DNA of 64,000 nucleotides from Pseudomonas putida (GCF_026625125.1 NZ_CP113097.1:3892001-3956000), one strand, 5' to 3'. Counted from the first letter of the stretch, positions 41,894-51,934 are shown. Numbers and translations: made by a program. Notes: generated by a model not told the origin, from the sequence alone.

Positions 41894-42913
41894 ATGGCCT
41901 TGTCCCCTCTCAACCGTCGGCGCTTCGAGCGCTTCAAGGCCAACCGACGCGGCTGGTGGTCGCTGTGGCTGTTCCTCATCCTGTTCGGCCTGAGCCTGGG
42001 TGCCGAGCTGATCGCCAACGACAAACCGATTGCCGTGCGCTACGACGGCGAGTGGTTTTTCCCGGCCTTCAAACGCTACCCGGAAACCACCTTCGGTGGC
42101 GAGTTCCCACTGGAGGCCAACTACAAGAGCCCGTATATCCGGGAGCTACTGGCCAAGAAAGACAGCTTCGTACTGTGGGCCCCGATCCCCTACAGCTACC
42201 AGAGCATCAATTACGACCTGCGCGTACCCGCCCCTGCGCCGCCCTCGGCGGACAACTGGCTGGGCACCGACGATCAGGGCCGCGATGTGCTGGCACGGGT
42301 GATCTACGGCTTCCGCATTTCGGTATTGTTCGCCCTCACCCTGACCATCCTCAGCTCCATCATCGGCGTCATCGCCGGTGCCCTGCAGGGTTTCTACGGT
42401 GGCTGGGTGGACCTTGCCGGCCAGCGCTTTCTGGAGATCTGGTCCGGCTTGCCGGTGCTGTACCTGCTGATCATCCTTGCCAGCTTCGTACAGCCCAACT
42501 TCTGGTGGTTGCTGGGCATCATGTTGCTGTTCTCATGGATGAGCCTGGTTGACGTGGTGCGCGCCGAGTTCCTGCGCGGGCGCAATCTCGAGTACGTGCG
42601 TGCCGCCCGTGCCCTGGGCATGCGCAATGGCGCGATCATGTATCGGCACATTCTGCCCAACGCCATGATCTCGACCATGACGTTCATGCCCTTCATCCTC
42701 ACCGGTGCCATCGGCACCCTCACCGCCCTGGACTTCCTCGGTTTCGGCCTGCCTCCGGGCGCGCCGTCGCTGGGCGAACTGGTAGCCCAAGGCAAGTCCA
42801 ACCTGCAGGCGCCATGGCTGGGCATCAGCGCCTTTGCCGTACTGGCGATCATGCTGAGCCTGCTGGTATTCATCGGCGAATCCGCCCGCGATGCCTTCGA
42901 CCCGAGGAAGTGA
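41894..42913 (+). CDS. yejE: Peptide ABC transporter permease YejE
   Basis: A 339-residue permease with an N-terminal helix (SLWLFLILFGLSLGAELIAN), a long periplasmic segment (FPAFKRYPETTFGGEFPLEA) typical of YejE, GTDDQGRDVLARVIYGFRIS and the EAA loop YVRAARALGMRNGAIMYRHI. It forms the channel with YejB. It starts 1 nt after yejB. Confidence 0.95.
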   Translation: MALSPLNRRRFERFKANRRGWWSLWLFLILFGLSLGAELIANDKPIAVRYDGEWFFPAFKRYPETTFGGEFPLEANYKSPYIRELLAKKDSFVLWAPIPYSYQSINYDLRVPAPAPPSADNWLGTDDQGRDVLARVIYGFRISVLFALTLTILSSIIGVIAGALQGFYGGWVDLAGQRFLEIWSGLPVLYLLIILASFVQPNFWWLLGIMLLFSWMSLVDVVRAEFLRGRNLEYVRAARALGMRNGAIMYRHILPNAMISTMTFMPFILTGAIGTLTALDFLGFGLPPGAPSLGELVAQGKSNLQAPWLGISAFAVLAIMLSLLVFIGESARDAFDPRK

Positions 42914-42914
42914 G

Positions 42915-44519
42915 ATGAGTGAACAGAACCTGATCGAAGTGCGCGACCTGGCGGTAGAGTTCGTTACCGGCGAACAGGTCAACCGTGTGGTCGATGGCAT
43001 CAGCTTCGACATCCGCAAGGGCGAGACCCTGGCGCTGGTCGGCGAGAGCGGTTCGGGCAAGTCCGTTACCGCCCACTCGATTCTGCGCCTGCTGCCCTAC
43101 CCGCTGGCACGCCACCCCAGTGGCAGCATTGGCTACGAAGGCAAGGACCTGCTGCAGCAAGGTGAGAAGGCCATGCAGAAGATTCGCGGCAACCGCATCG
43201 CGATGATCTTCCAGGAGCCGATGACCTCGCTGAACCCGCTGCACTGCATCGAGAAGCAGATCAACGAAATCCTGCTGCTGCACAAGGGCCTCACCGGCAA
43301 GCAAGCCACTGCGCGCACGCTGGAGCTGCTTGAACTGGTGGGCATTCCCGAGCCACGCAAACGCCTCAAGGCCCTGCCCCACGAGCTGTCCGGTGGCCAG
43401 CGGCAGCGGGTGATGATTGCCATGGCCCTGGCCAATGAGCCGGAGCTGCTGATTGCCGATGAACCCACCACTGCACTCGACGTGACCGTGCAGTTGAAGA
43501 TTCTGGAACTGCTCAAGGAACTACAGGCGCGGTTGGGCATGGCATTGCTGTTGATCAGCCATGACCTGAACCTGGTCAGGCGCATCGCCCACCGAGTTTG
43601 CGTGATGCAGCGCGGGCAGATTGTCGAGCAGGCCGATTGCGCAACGCTGTTCAGCGCGCCGCAGCACCACTACACGCAGATGCTGATCAATGCAGAGCCC
43701 AGCGGGTTGCCGGCGCAAACCGCAGTGGGTGCGCCACTGCTGGAAGTGAACGACCTGAAGGTATGGTTCCCGATCAAGAAAGGCTTGCTGCGCAAGACGG
43801 TCGACCACGTGAAGGCCGTGGACGGGATCAACTTCAGCCTGCCCCAGGGGCAGACCCTGGGGATCGTGGGTGAGTCCGGATCGGGCAAGTCGACGCTTGG
43901 GCTGGCGATCTTGCGCTTGATTTCCAGCCAAGGGGGCATCCGCTTCCACGGCCAGGCACTGGAAGGCTTGAACCAGCAGCAGGTGCGGCCACTGCGACGC
44001 GAGATGCAAGTGGTGTTTCAGGACCCCTTTGGTAGCCTGAGCCCACGTATGTGTGTGGCGGACATCGTTGGCGAGGGGCTGCGGATTCACAAGATTGGTA
44101 CAGCCGCGGAACAGGAAGCGGCGATTATCGCGGCGCTGGAAGAAGTCGGCCTGGACCCTCGCACCCGCCATCGCTACCCGCATGAGTTTTCGGGCGGGCA
44201 ACGTCAACGTATCGCCATCGCCCGCGCGCTGGTGCTCAAGCCGGCGTTGATTCTGCTGGATGAACCGACCTCTGCGCTGGACCGTACGGTGCAGCGGCAG
44301 GTGGTGGAATTGCTGCGCAACCTGCAGCAGAAGTACAACCTCACCTACCTGTTCATCAGCCATGACCTTGCCGTGGTCAAAGCGTTGAGCCACCAACTGA
44401 TGGTGATCAAGCATGGGCATGTTGTGGAACAGGGCGAGGCCCGGCAGATCTTCCATTCACCCCAGCACGCTTATACGCAGCAACTGTTGGAGGCAGCGTT
44501 TTTGCGCCACGACAGCTGA
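42915..44519 (+). CDS. yejF: Peptide ABC transporter ATP-binding protein YejF (duplicated ATPase)
   Basis: A 534-residue protein with two complete ABC ATPase domains. The first has Walker A GESGSGKS, the signature LSGGQRQRVMIAMAL and Walker B LLIADEPTTALD. The second has GESGSGKSTLGLAILRL, FSGGQRQRIAIARAL and LILLDEPTSALD. It powers peptide uptake, in E. coli including microcin C. The ATG at 42915 lies 1 nt after yejE. A strong hairpin follows at 44552. Confidence 0.95.
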   Translation: MSEQNLIEVRDLAVEFVTGEQVNRVVDGISFDIRKGETLALVGESGSGKSVTAHSILRLLPYPLARHPSGSIGYEGKDLLQQGEKAMQKIRGNRIAMIFQEPMTSLNPLHCIEKQINEILLLHKGLTGKQATARTLELLELVGIPEPRKRLKALPHELSGGQRQRVMIAMALANEPELLIADEPTTALDVTVQLKILELLKELQARLGMALLLISHDLNLVRRIAHRVCVMQRGQIVEQADCATLFSAPQHHYTQMLINAEPSGLPAQTAVGAPLLEVNDLKVWFPIKKGLLRKTVDHVKAVDGINFSLPQGQTLGIVGESGSGKSTLGLAILRLISSQGGIRFHGQALEGLNQQQVRPLRREMQVVFQDPFGSLSPRMCVADIVGEGLRIHKIGTAAEQEAAIIAALEEVGLDPRTRHRYPHEFSGGQRQRIAIARALVLKPALILLDEPTSALDRTVQRQVVELLRNLQQKYNLTYLFISHDLAVVKALSHQLMVIKHGHVVEQGEARQIFHSPQHAYTQQLLEAAFLRHDS

Positions 44520-44551
44520 GGGTGACTGCCTTCGAGCGCCAGCGCGTGCGT

Positions 44552-44589
44552 CGCTGTCAGCACTGCCCTGGTGGCAGATGCTGACAGCG
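44552..44589. terminator. Long hairpin between yejF and the convergent TonB receptor gene
   Basis: CGCTGTCAGCACTGCC (44552-44567) pairs with GGCAG-A-TGCTGACAGCG (44573-44589), a 16-bp stem with one bulged A and a 5-nt loop. It sits between convergent genes. No T run is obvious, so it is either a bidirectional weak terminator or a REP-like structure. Confidence 0.55.
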
Positions 44590-44677
44590 CCACGCAGGGT
44601 GCACCGGGCCAGAAGTGTTGGCCTGATAAGGCCCAGCGCCAACGAACCCCTCATCGCGAGACGAGCCCCTCCAGCAG

Positions 44678-46927
44678 CTACGCAAGCGCAGCGCTGGAGC
44701 TAGGCAGCCCGCACAGTGGAGCAAGCGCTCCGGATCCGAAATCAATCGTGCCCGAGAACTTCACCAACCGCGGATCGCCCTGAGTCATGTAGCCACCATT
44801 GGCTGAAGCCCAGTAGTTCTTGTCGGTAAGGTTTTCCACGTTCACCCGCAGGGTCAGGTCCTTCTCGGCGACTTTCAGCTTGTAGCGTGCACCGGCATCG
44901 AAACGGTTCCAGGTCGGCAGGCTGAGGTCGTTGGCGGCATCGACGTATTGGCCGCCGGTGCGCAGCATCCGGGCATTGAGTGCCAACCCTGGCACCCCCG
45001 GCACATCCCAGTCGACACTGGCGTTCAGCTGGAAAGTCGGCACGCCGATGGCGTGGTTGCCGTCATTGGTACCGTTGGCAGTCTTTTTCTGCTCCGACGC
45101 CATGCGGGTACCGCCGGCCATCAGGCGCAAACCTTCGATCGGTTCGCCGTAGACACTCAGCTCCAGGCCTTTGTTGACCTGCTCGCCATCGCGAATGTAG
45201 GTAGTACCCTCGGTATAGCCATCGGACGGTTTTTCAATGCGGAACACAGCCAGGTTCGCGCCGTAGGTCTGCTTATCGAGCTTGATACCTGCCTCAAGTT
45301 GCTTGGTTCGGCCAGGCGGGAACATCTGCCCGGCATTGACAGTGTTCGCCGGCGCCGTCGGGCCCTGGGCCAACCCTTCGATGCGGTTGGCGTAAACCGA
45401 GATGCTGTCGGTGGCCTTGTACACGATCCCATAGACAGGCGTAGTCACGCCCTTTTCATAAGCAGGACCGTTACGGCTTCCGTCATTGGCCGGGTTGGCG
45501 ACGCCATTGAAAGTGGTACCGTCATAGAAATAGTTTTCGATGCGCAGTTGCTGACGACGCACCCCGTAAGTGAGCAACAGACGGTCATCGAACATGCCCA
45601 CCGTGTCGGAAATAGCGATGCTGCGGTTACGGGTCTTGCCGGTCACACCGGGGTCACCCATCTCACCACCGGTGAGGTAGCCGTCGGTTGGCTTGGGCAG
45701 CGTGACCTTGTCGTAGATATTGGTATTGCCAGGGACTGGGCGATAAAAGGTGTAGGCGTTTTCCGCCTGCGTCCACAGGGTATTGGCGCCCACGGCAATC
45801 TGGTGGCTGAACGGCCCGGTCTGCAGGCGGCCATTGAGGCCGGCGCTGAAGCTGGTGTTGTCTTCGCCGTGGACGATATCCGAACCGGAGAGCGTAGCCG
45901 TGCCGCTATTGCCCACCAGCACCGGCGTGCCATAGGTGCCATGCTCGCGGGTATGGCGCGCACCACCGGCCAGATAGGCGGTCCAGCTCTCGTTCAGGTC
46001 CCATTCGCCACGAATCATGCCGAAGGTATCTTCCGACTCGCTGTAGCTCCAAGCCTGGCCGTAGTTGTGGCTGGCATCCGGTGCGGTTGGCACCTGGGTG
46101 GCGGTGCCTGGGCGCACTGAGTTGCGCAGGTGGTTGATACGCTGCTTCTGGTAACCGAAGTCGGTGGAGATGCGCACCGTGTCGCCGCGGTAGTCCAGGC
46201 CGGCAACGAATAGCTTGGTCCGCTGGTCCTGATCGTCAACAGCGGTTTCACCTTCACGCTGGCTGAGGTTCAGCCGCGCGCCAAAGCGGTTGTCTACGCC
46301 GAAGCGCTGGCCGATGTCCAGATGCTCGCCGATGCGCCCATCAGCACTGATGTCCTGGGTGTAACGGCGGGTAGGAACATCGCCAGCACGCTTGGGTTGC
46401 AAGTTGACGTTACCACCAAGGCCAGTGCCGGTCGGGCTCACACCATTGAGAAACGCATTGGGCCCTTTGAATACTTCAACACGCTCCACACCGTCGGTGG
46501 ACATGATCTGGCGCGGCAGAATGCCGTAGAGGCCGTTGAAAGAGATGTCATCCCCTGCCAGCGGCAGCCCGCGTATCACGAAGACCTTCGACTGGTTGCC
46601 GAAGCCGAACGACTCGCGCACGGACGGGTCGTTGGCCAGCACGTCACCGATGTCCTCCGCCTGCTGGTCTTCGATCAGCTTGGAGGTGTAGCTGGTCAGG
46701 GTGAACGGGACGTCCATGTTGTCCTGATTGCCCAGCACACCCATGCTGCCGCCGCGGGCGACCTGGCCACCGGCGAACGCCTCGGGCAGCGCGCCGGGGG
46801 TGGGCTTGACGGCGTCGGCGTTGACGTCAGTGGCGTCGAGCTGAATAGGCTCGGCCGCTTGCGCCATCAGCGTTACGGAACAGCAGAGCGCCAGCATGGC
46901 TGGGCGCGATGGGAAGCGAGACGCCAT
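44678..46927 (-). CDS. TonB-dependent siderophore receptor with an abnormal C-terminus
   Basis: A 749-residue outer-membrane receptor. It has a signal peptide (PAMLALCCSVTLMAQAAEP) and a plug domain (SVRESFGFGNQSKVFVIRGL, then VERVEVFKGPNAFLNGVSPT) of the FecA/FhuE siderophore type, followed by a 22-strand barrel. Barrel proteins of this kind end at an aromatic residue, here expected at SGTIDF. Instead, the frame continues GSGALAPLCGLPSSSAALA to 44678, because the codon after TTC is GGA where TGA might be expected. The ATG at 46927 follows AGGA. A partial Fur-like box lies at 46971-46985. The ligand is unknown. Confidence 0.88.
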   Translation of the reverse strand: MASRFPSRPAMLALCCSVTLMAQAAEPIQLDATDVNADAVKPTPGALPEAFAGGQVARGGSMGVLGNQDNMDVPFTLTSYTSKLIEDQQAEDIGDVLANDPSVRESFGFGNQSKVFVIRGLPLAGDDISFNGLYGILPRQIMSTDGVERVEVFKGPNAFLNGVSPTGTGLGGNVNLQPKRAGDVPTRRYTQDISADGRIGEHLDIGQRFGVDNRFGARLNLSQREGETAVDDQDQRTKLFVAGLDYRGDTVRISTDFGYQKQRINHLRNSVRPGTATQVPTAPDASHNYGQAWSYSESEDTFGMIRGEWDLNESWTAYLAGGARHTREHGTYGTPVLVGNSGTATLSGSDIVHGEDNTSFSAGLNGRLQTGPFSHQIAVGANTLWTQAENAYTFYRPVPGNTNIYDKVTLPKPTDGYLTGGEMGDPGVTGKTRNRSIAISDTVGMFDDRLLLTYGVRRQQLRIENYFYDGTTFNGVANPANDGSRNGPAYEKGVTTPVYGIVYKATDSISVYANRIEGLAQGPTAPANTVNAGQMFPPGRTKQLEAGIKLDKQTYGANLAVFRIEKPSDGYTEGTTYIRDGEQVNKGLELSVYGEPIEGLRLMAGGTRMASEQKKTANGTNDGNHAIGVPTFQLNASVDWDVPGVPGLALNARMLRTGGQYVDAANDLSLPTWNRFDAGARYKLKVAEKDLTLRVNVENLTDKNYWASANGGYMTQGDPRLVKFSGTIDFGSGALAPLCGLPSSSAALA

Positions 46928-46970
46928 CGTACAAATCCTGACAAAGAATTGTGAGTTAGAGTGATGGCGT

Positions 46971-46985
46971 GAATGATAATGCTTC
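46971..46985 (-). promoter_or_regulatory. Partial Fur-like box
   Basis: The plus strand reads GAATGATAATGCTTC. Its AATGATAAT core matches the centre of the Fur consensus, but the other half is poor. It lies about 45 bp upstream of the TonB receptor start, where iron control would be expected. Confidence 0.45.
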
Positions 46986-47128
46986 CCATATATGAGCATC
47001 AACCTGAAACAAGGCCAAATGCCATCTATAGGACCAGTGGCATTTCGAGCCGTCACAGCGCGAGCAAGCCACCGATGCCTGGGGTTGGATTGCAGCGCCC
47101 GCGCAGACCGCTTTTCAGCTAAAAATAC

Positions 47129-48481
47129 TCAGGCCTGAACAGCCCGGCCCACCGCGGCTTCGCTGTCAGCCACCATCCCCTCCCGCATGCGCTGCGCATC
47201 GCGACTGAAACAGCGCGACGCGGCCAACAGAAACACCATGGTCAACATCAGCGCCACCGGTATCAGGTACATCGCGTCGTGCAACCCCTGGGCCTTGAAC
47301 GCCTCGCTCATTAGTACCTCCCCCGCTGCATCCATGGCGGCGACGGCGAAATGGTCCGACAGCCCACCGACCACCACCGGCCCCAAGCCACCGCCCAGCA
47401 GATAGAGGCCGGCGAAATACAGCGCCATGGCCGTGGCGCGCAAGCGAGGCTGCACCACGTCCTGGATGGCCGTGTACACGCAGGTGTAGAAGTTGTACGA
47501 AAACAGCCAGCCCACGCCGAACAGCGCCACGAACAGGCCCAGCTCGATCCGCCCGGCATGCAGCGCCCAGGCGGTGGCCAGCGTGGCGACCAGCATGCTC
47601 AAAACGGCGAACATCAGCCGGCCGTTGGCAAAGCGCTGATGCACCTTGTCGGCCACCCAGCCACCCAGAGTGAGGCCAACCAGACCGGTCACACCGACGA
47701 TGACCCCGGTGGCCACTGCGGCTTGTTGCAGTTGCAGCTCGAAGTACCGCTGCAGCATGGGCACCATGAACGAGTTGCAGGCGTACGACGCAAAATTGAA
47801 CGTAAGGCCCGCGAGCACCAGCCAGGCGAAGGTGGGCACGCTGAGTACGCGGCGCAGGGGCCGGTCCAGTGGCGCCTGGGAGACGGCTACGGTTTCGGCC
47901 GCACCGCGTGCGGGTTCGCGGATCAGGAACAAAAACAACGCCAGCACCACACCCGGCACAGCGGCGATGAAGAACGGTGCGCGCCAGCTGCCGAAGGCCT
48001 GCACCATGGCGCCAATGGTGAAGAAGGCCAGCAACAGGCCCAGCGGCAGGCCGAGCATGAAGATACCCATCGCCCGTGCCCGCCGCTCGGCAGGGAACAG
48101 GTCGCCGATCAGCGAATTGGCGGCAGGCGCATAGCTGGCTTCGCCGATGCCCACCCCCATGCGCACCAGCAGAAAGCTCCAGAAGCTGCCGACCATGCCG
48201 TTGACTGCCGTCAGCCCGCTCCACGCCATCAGGCCCCAGCCCATCAGCCGGCTGCGCGAGCCGGTGTCGGCCAGCCGTGCCAGTGGCAGGCCGGCGATGG
48301 CATAGACCAGGGTGAAGGCGGTGCCGATCAGGCCGATCTGGAAGTCGCTCAGGTGCCACTCCAGGCGAATCGGTTCGATGATGATGGCGGGTATGGTGCG
48401 ATCGAAGAAATTGAACAGGTTGGCCAGAAACAGCAGCAACAGGATTCGCCAGGCGTTGTTCGCTTGGATGGCGGTCGGCAT
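47129..48481 (-). CDS. MFS transporter (spinster/ACS-like)
   Basis: A 450-residue inner-membrane carrier with 12 predicted helices. NLFNFFDRTIPAIIIEPIRL, GLPLARLADTGSRSRLMGWG and GVGIGEASYAPAANSLIGDL are typical of spinster-like and anion:cation symporter subgroups of the major facilitator superfamily. A central cytoplasmic loop (EPARGAAETVAVSQAPLDRP) separates the halves. The ATG at 48481 is preceded by GAGGGAC. The substrate is unknown; it is not evidently linked to the TonB receptor, and a separate promoter is likely. Confidence 0.88.
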   Translation of the reverse strand: MPTAIQANNAWRILLLLFLANLFNFFDRTIPAIIIEPIRLEWHLSDFQIGLIGTAFTLVYAIAGLPLARLADTGSRSRLMGWGLMAWSGLTAVNGMVGSFWSFLLVRMGVGIGEASYAPAANSLIGDLFPAERRARAMGIFMLGLPLGLLLAFFTIGAMVQAFGSWRAPFFIAAVPGVVLALFLFLIREPARGAAETVAVSQAPLDRPLRRVLSVPTFAWLVLAGLTFNFASYACNSFMVPMLQRYFELQLQQAAVATGVIVGVTGLVGLTLGGWVADKVHQRFANGRLMFAVLSMLVATLATAWALHAGRIELGLFVALFGVGWLFSYNFYTCVYTAIQDVVQPRLRATAMALYFAGLYLLGGGLGPVVVGGLSDHFAVAAMDAAGEVLMSEAFKAQGLHDAMYLIPVALMLTMVFLLAASRCFSRDAQRMREGMVADSEAAVGRAVQA

Positions 48482-48615
48482 CGTCAGGTCCCTCTTTATT
48501 GTTGTTCGGGGCTTCCAGCACGCCACACGAATCTAGAGGGCCAACAGCTGTGCGTCTGCCACCATTGACCGCGCTGATACCGAGCGATGCCCGCTGAACG
48601 GTACGCCGGCCCGGC

Positions 48616-49914
48616 TCAACGCAAATCCTGACTCACTCGCTCTACAGCGTTCACCACACCCGTCGCGCCCTGCAGGATCACGCCAATCGCCTCACCTGCC
48701 TGCGAGGCGAGCTGCAGGCTCTGCGTGGCATGACTGCGGCTGGTTTCTATTTCGCCCACGGCCTGGCTGGCGAGGGTCTGGTTATGCGCCACCACCGAGA
48801 CGATCTCATCGGTAGCGGTGCTGGTGCGCGCCGCCAGCTTTCGCACTTCGTCGGCTACCACGGCAAAGCCCCTGCCCTGCTCGCCGGCGCGGGCCGCTTC
48901 GATGGCTGCATTGAGCGCGAGCAGGTTGGTCTGCGCCGCGATGCCGCCGATGGTCTGCACGATCGAGCTGATCAATACCGATTGCTCACCCAGTGCAGTG
49001 ATCGTCGTGCCGGCCGATTGCAGTTGTTGGGTCATGCCCTGCATGGTCTGCTCCACTTGCTGCACCACCGCCGCGCCCACGGACGCGCCGCCCACGGTGT
49101 CGCGCGACACCTCCAGCGCCATCTGCGCAGCCTGCCTGATAGCCTCTTCGCGCTGGACCTGTGCGGTCACCACCGAGGCGAATTTCACCACCCGCACCCG
49201 TTTTCCCTGGGCGTCGTTCACCGGGTTGTAACTGGCTTCCAGCCACACTTCCTGGCCGTGCCGGTCCAGCCGGCGGAAGCGGCCAGTGACGTAGCGGCCG
49301 GTGTTGAGCGTTCGCCAGAATTCTGCATAAGCCGGGCTGGCGGTGTCTTCTGCGCAGCAAAACATCCGGTGATGCTTACCCACCACTTCATCGAGGCGGT
49401 AGCCCATGCCCGCGAGGAACGTGTCATTGGCGGCCAGTACATTGCCTGCCAGGTCGAACTGGATGACCGCGCTGGAGCGTAACAGCGCGTCGAGCAGCGC
49501 CTGGTTCTCCCGGGCCAGCCCGACCTCTTGCGACACGTCGCGCCCGAATGCCCGTACCTCGCATACCCGCCCTTGTGCATCCAACCGCGGATACCAGCCC
49601 AGGCGCCACCACGCCGACTTGCCATTGGCCGCGCTCAGGCTCATGTCATCGTGCACCGGCGCACCCTTGGCAAGCGCGCTGGCCAACCCGCCCAAGGCCT
49701 GGGCGGGAAGCCATTGCTTCAAGGAGGTGCCGGCCAAGGCATCCACCGTCACACCGAACGCAGCCGCACTGACGAGGTTGCAGTCGAGGATCCGCCAATC
49801 GCCGTCGAGCCGCAGAAAAAAACCGGCCTGCTCTATCTGCTCCAGGCATTGCCGAAGGCTTTCCAGTTCGCGTTCACGCTCGGCGAGCGTGGTTTTCAAT
49901 TGCCGGTTGAACAT
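48616..49914 (-). CDS. PAS-PAS cytoplasmic chemoreceptor, BdlA-like
   Basis: A 432-residue protein without membrane segments. Two PAS domains (about 20-130 and 140-255, the second with [20 protein letters not shown] and [20 protein letters not shown]) precede a methyl-accepting signalling domain. Its hairpin tip is [20 protein letters not shown] followed by [20 protein letters not shown]. The layout matches BdlA, the biofilm dispersion regulator of P. aeruginosa, whose PAS domains respond to redox or c-di-GMP-related cues. The next upstream gene encodes a GAF-GGDEF-EAL protein, in keeping with a link to c-di-GMP control. Confidence 0.88.
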   Translation of the reverse strand: MFNRQLKTTLAERERELESLRQCLEQIEQAGFFLRLDGDWRILDCNLVSAAAFGVTVDALAGTSLKQWLPAQALGGLASALAKGAPVHDDMSLSAANGKSAWWRLGWYPRLDAQGRVCEVRAFGRDVSQEVGLARENQALLDALLRSSAVIQFDLAGNVLAANDTFLAGMGYRLDEVVGKHHRMFCCAEDTASPAYAEFWRTLNTGRYVTGRFRRLDRHGQEVWLEASYNPVNDAQGKRVRVVKFASVVTAQVQREEAIRQAAQMALEVSRDTVGGASVGAAVVQQVEQTMQGMTQQLQSAGTTITALGEQSVLISSIVQTIGGIAAQTNLLALNAAIEAARAGEQGRGFAVVADEVRKLAARTSTATDEIVSVVAHNQTLASQAVGEIETSRSHATQSLQLASQAGEAIGVILQGATGVVNAVERVSQDLR

Positions 49915-49953
49915 GCTGGCTACCTGCTGAGGATAAGCGACGAATAAGTCAAA

Positions 49954-51732
49954 TCAGGACTGCGACCAGCGAAGCCGGTTGTTGCAGTACCACGTCTGGA
50001 AGGCGGCCAGTGGCATGGGCCTCGCCAGGTAATAGCCTTGCGCCTGGGCACAACCCCAGGCCTTGGCACAGGTGAGCTGTTCAGCGGTTTCGATGCCTTC
50101 GGCCACCACCTGGTAACCGAGCTGGTTAGCCAGCCCCACCAGCGACTGCACCAGCAGGAGGTCCTTGGCACTGTGCGTGGCCTTCTGGATCAACGAACGG
50201 TCCAGTTTCACCAGCGTGGCAGGAATGCGGCTGAGGTAGGCCCAGTTGCTATAGCCGGTACCAAAGTCATCGATGGCGACGTCGATCCCGGCCCGACGGG
50301 CGCGCAGCAATTGCCGCCGCACTTCTTCGGGTTGCTCGATCAGCACGCTTTCCGTGAACTCCAGCTGCAGGCGGCCCGGCGCGATGGCCCTGCGCTGGAG
50401 CTCAGCGAGCAAGGCGTCCATGAATGCTGCGCTCTCCAGGTCGCGCGCGGTGACATTCATGCTGATGCGTAAGTCTGGCGCCTGAGCGTGTTGCAGGATG
50501 TTCAACACCGCGTGCATCACCCACAGGCTGATCGACGCTATCAGCGCGGTTTTCTCGGCCAGGGCGATGAACTCGGCAGGGGAAATATCTCCCAATTGCG
50601 GGTGGCGCCAGCGCAACAGCGCTTCAGCGCTGTTGCACGTATGGCCTTGCAGTTCGACGCGCGGCTGCAGGTGCAGGCTGAGCTCGTCATCGCGCTGCAG
50701 CGCCGCCCCCAGGGAGGTCAGCAGGGAGAAGGCCCTGCGCTGTGCCGCGTCCACCTCCGGCTGATAGTGCGCGCAGCGCCCCGGGTTGCCACGGGCCGCG
50801 TCGGCGGCGCCGACCGCACGGCGCAACCAGTCAAGGCTGCCATCGTCGTCGCAGCGGCTGACCGGTGAAATACCGACCGAGGCATCCAGCAGGACAGGAA
50901 TCTGATGACACAGCACAGGGTGGCTCAGCACACCGATGACCCGAGCGCACATTGCCAGCGGGTGCTGGTGCACGATGACGGCAAACCGGGTGGGGCTGAT
51001 CTTGTACAGCGCCAGATCGGAATCAAGCTGGCTGACGATCAGGTCTTTCACCTGAAGGGTAAGGTCGTGGGCGAAGTTGTAGCCCAACACCTTGATCATG
51101 TGCGTCAGCACCTGCGCCGGCATGATGTCGAACACCACCACGGTCAGGGCATCATGGCGTTCAAGGCGCGTCTGCACGTCGCATTCCAGTTTCACCCGGT
51201 TGAACAGCCCGGTCGGCTGGTCGTAGAAATTTCGACGACGTATGCCGGCAATGATCTGCACCGCCATGTCGGCGAATGCCTGCAACATCCCGCGCTGGGC
51301 ATCATCCAAGGCCGCACGCGGGGCCGTATCGATGATGCAGAAACTGCCAATCGCGACCTGCTTGTCTACCAGCAGCGGAGCGCCGCAATAGTAGCGAATG
51401 CCGGGCGCACCGGTGACCAGCGGGTTGTCGGCAAAGCGCGGGTCCAGCGTCGCATCCAGTACTTCCAGCGGCTGCGCCTGAAGAATGGTGTGGGCACAGA
51501 ACGCGACATCCCGCGGCGTACTGTCGGCCTCCAATGCAGTCTTGGCCATGAACCACTGCTGGCACTCACTTACGATCGAGATCAGGCATATCGGCGCACT
51601 GAAGTACCGTCCGGCCCATTCGACCAGCGTGCGCAGTTCGGTGCTGCAGTCCTGGTGCGCAACACACCACTCGGCGACCGCAGCCAGGCGCTGCTCTTCG
51701 TTGGACGGCACTGGGGCGACATTCATGTTCAT
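49954..51732 (-). CDS. GAF-GGDEF(degenerate)-EAL protein, probable c-di-GMP phosphodiesterase
   Basis: A 592-residue soluble protein. It has a GAF domain (about 30-165, FCAHTILQAQPLEVLDATLD, IRYYCGAPLLV), then a GGDEF-like domain (PTGLFNRVKLECDVQTRLER) in which the signature is replaced by SPTRF, so no cyclase activity is expected. The EAL domain has AEALLRWRHPQLG, ESVLIEQPEE, AIDDFGTGYSNWAYLSRIPA and VVAEGIETAEQ, with the catalytic residues largely kept. It should hydrolyse c-di-GMP. The start at 51732 (AGGTGAA upstream) is used; Met codons at 51780 and 51726 are alternatives. Two TGTACA-type operators lie upstream. Confidence 0.87.
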   Translation of the reverse strand: MNMNVAPVPSNEEQRLAAVAEWCVAHQDCSTELRTLVEWAGRYFSAPICLISIVSECQQWFMAKTALEADSTPRDVAFCAHTILQAQPLEVLDATLDPRFADNPLVTGAPGIRYYCGAPLLVDKQVAIGSFCIIDTAPRAALDDAQRGMLQAFADMAVQIIAGIRRRNFYDQPTGLFNRVKLECDVQTRLERHDALTVVVFDIMPAQVLTHMIKVLGYNFAHDLTLQVKDLIVSQLDSDLALYKISPTRFAVIVHQHPLAMCARVIGVLSHPVLCHQIPVLLDASVGISPVSRCDDDGSLDWLRRAVGAADAARGNPGRCAHYQPEVDAAQRRAFSLLTSLGAALQRDDELSLHLQPRVELQGHTCNSAEALLRWRHPQLGDISPAEFIALAEKTALIASISLWVMHAVLNILQHAQAPDLRISMNVTARDLESAAFMDALLAELQRRAIAPGRLQLEFTESVLIEQPEEVRRQLLRARRAGIDVAIDDFGTGYSNWAYLSRIPATLVKLDRSLIQKATHSAKDLLLVQSLVGLANQLGYQVVAEGIETAEQLTCAKAWGCAQAQGYYLARPMPLAAFQTWYCNNRLRWSQS

Positions 51733-51849
51733 TTCACCTGCCCCGATCGGAATGGCAACTAGGTTATGGCTATAGGCCATTATTGAGACTTGATCACTCC
51801 CTTGAACGTTCCGCGCTCCTGCGAGGAATTCAACAGTACCGACAAAACC

Positions 51850-51873
51850 TGTACAAATCCAGATGACTGTACA
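51850..51873. promoter_or_regulatory. TGTACA-N12-TGTACA operator, LitR/PplR-like (site 1)
   Basis: TGTACA (51850-51855), 12 bases, TGTACA (51868-51873). It fits T(G/A)TACA-N12-TGTA(C/T)A, the binding consensus I recall for the light-responsive MerR-family LitR/PplR regulators of P. putida, at every fixed position. It lies about 118 bp upstream of the chosen start of the GAF-GGDEF-EAL gene (51732) and 70 bp upstream of the alternative start at 51780. Confidence 0.6.
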
Positions 51874-51934
51874 ATATTTTGATGCCAGGAAAGACCCATC
51901 CGCCGTGAATACGGCAAATTCACGGCTGCATACC

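Noticed and set aside
46971..46985. Full Fur box upstream of the TonB receptor
   Set aside because: Only half of the consensus is matched, so I list it as a partial site and make no claim of a strong Fur operator.
47166..48521. 451-codon frame on the minus strand overlapping the MFS gene
   Set aside because: Same strand but a different frame from the clear 12-helix MFS protein; the translation lacks membrane helices.
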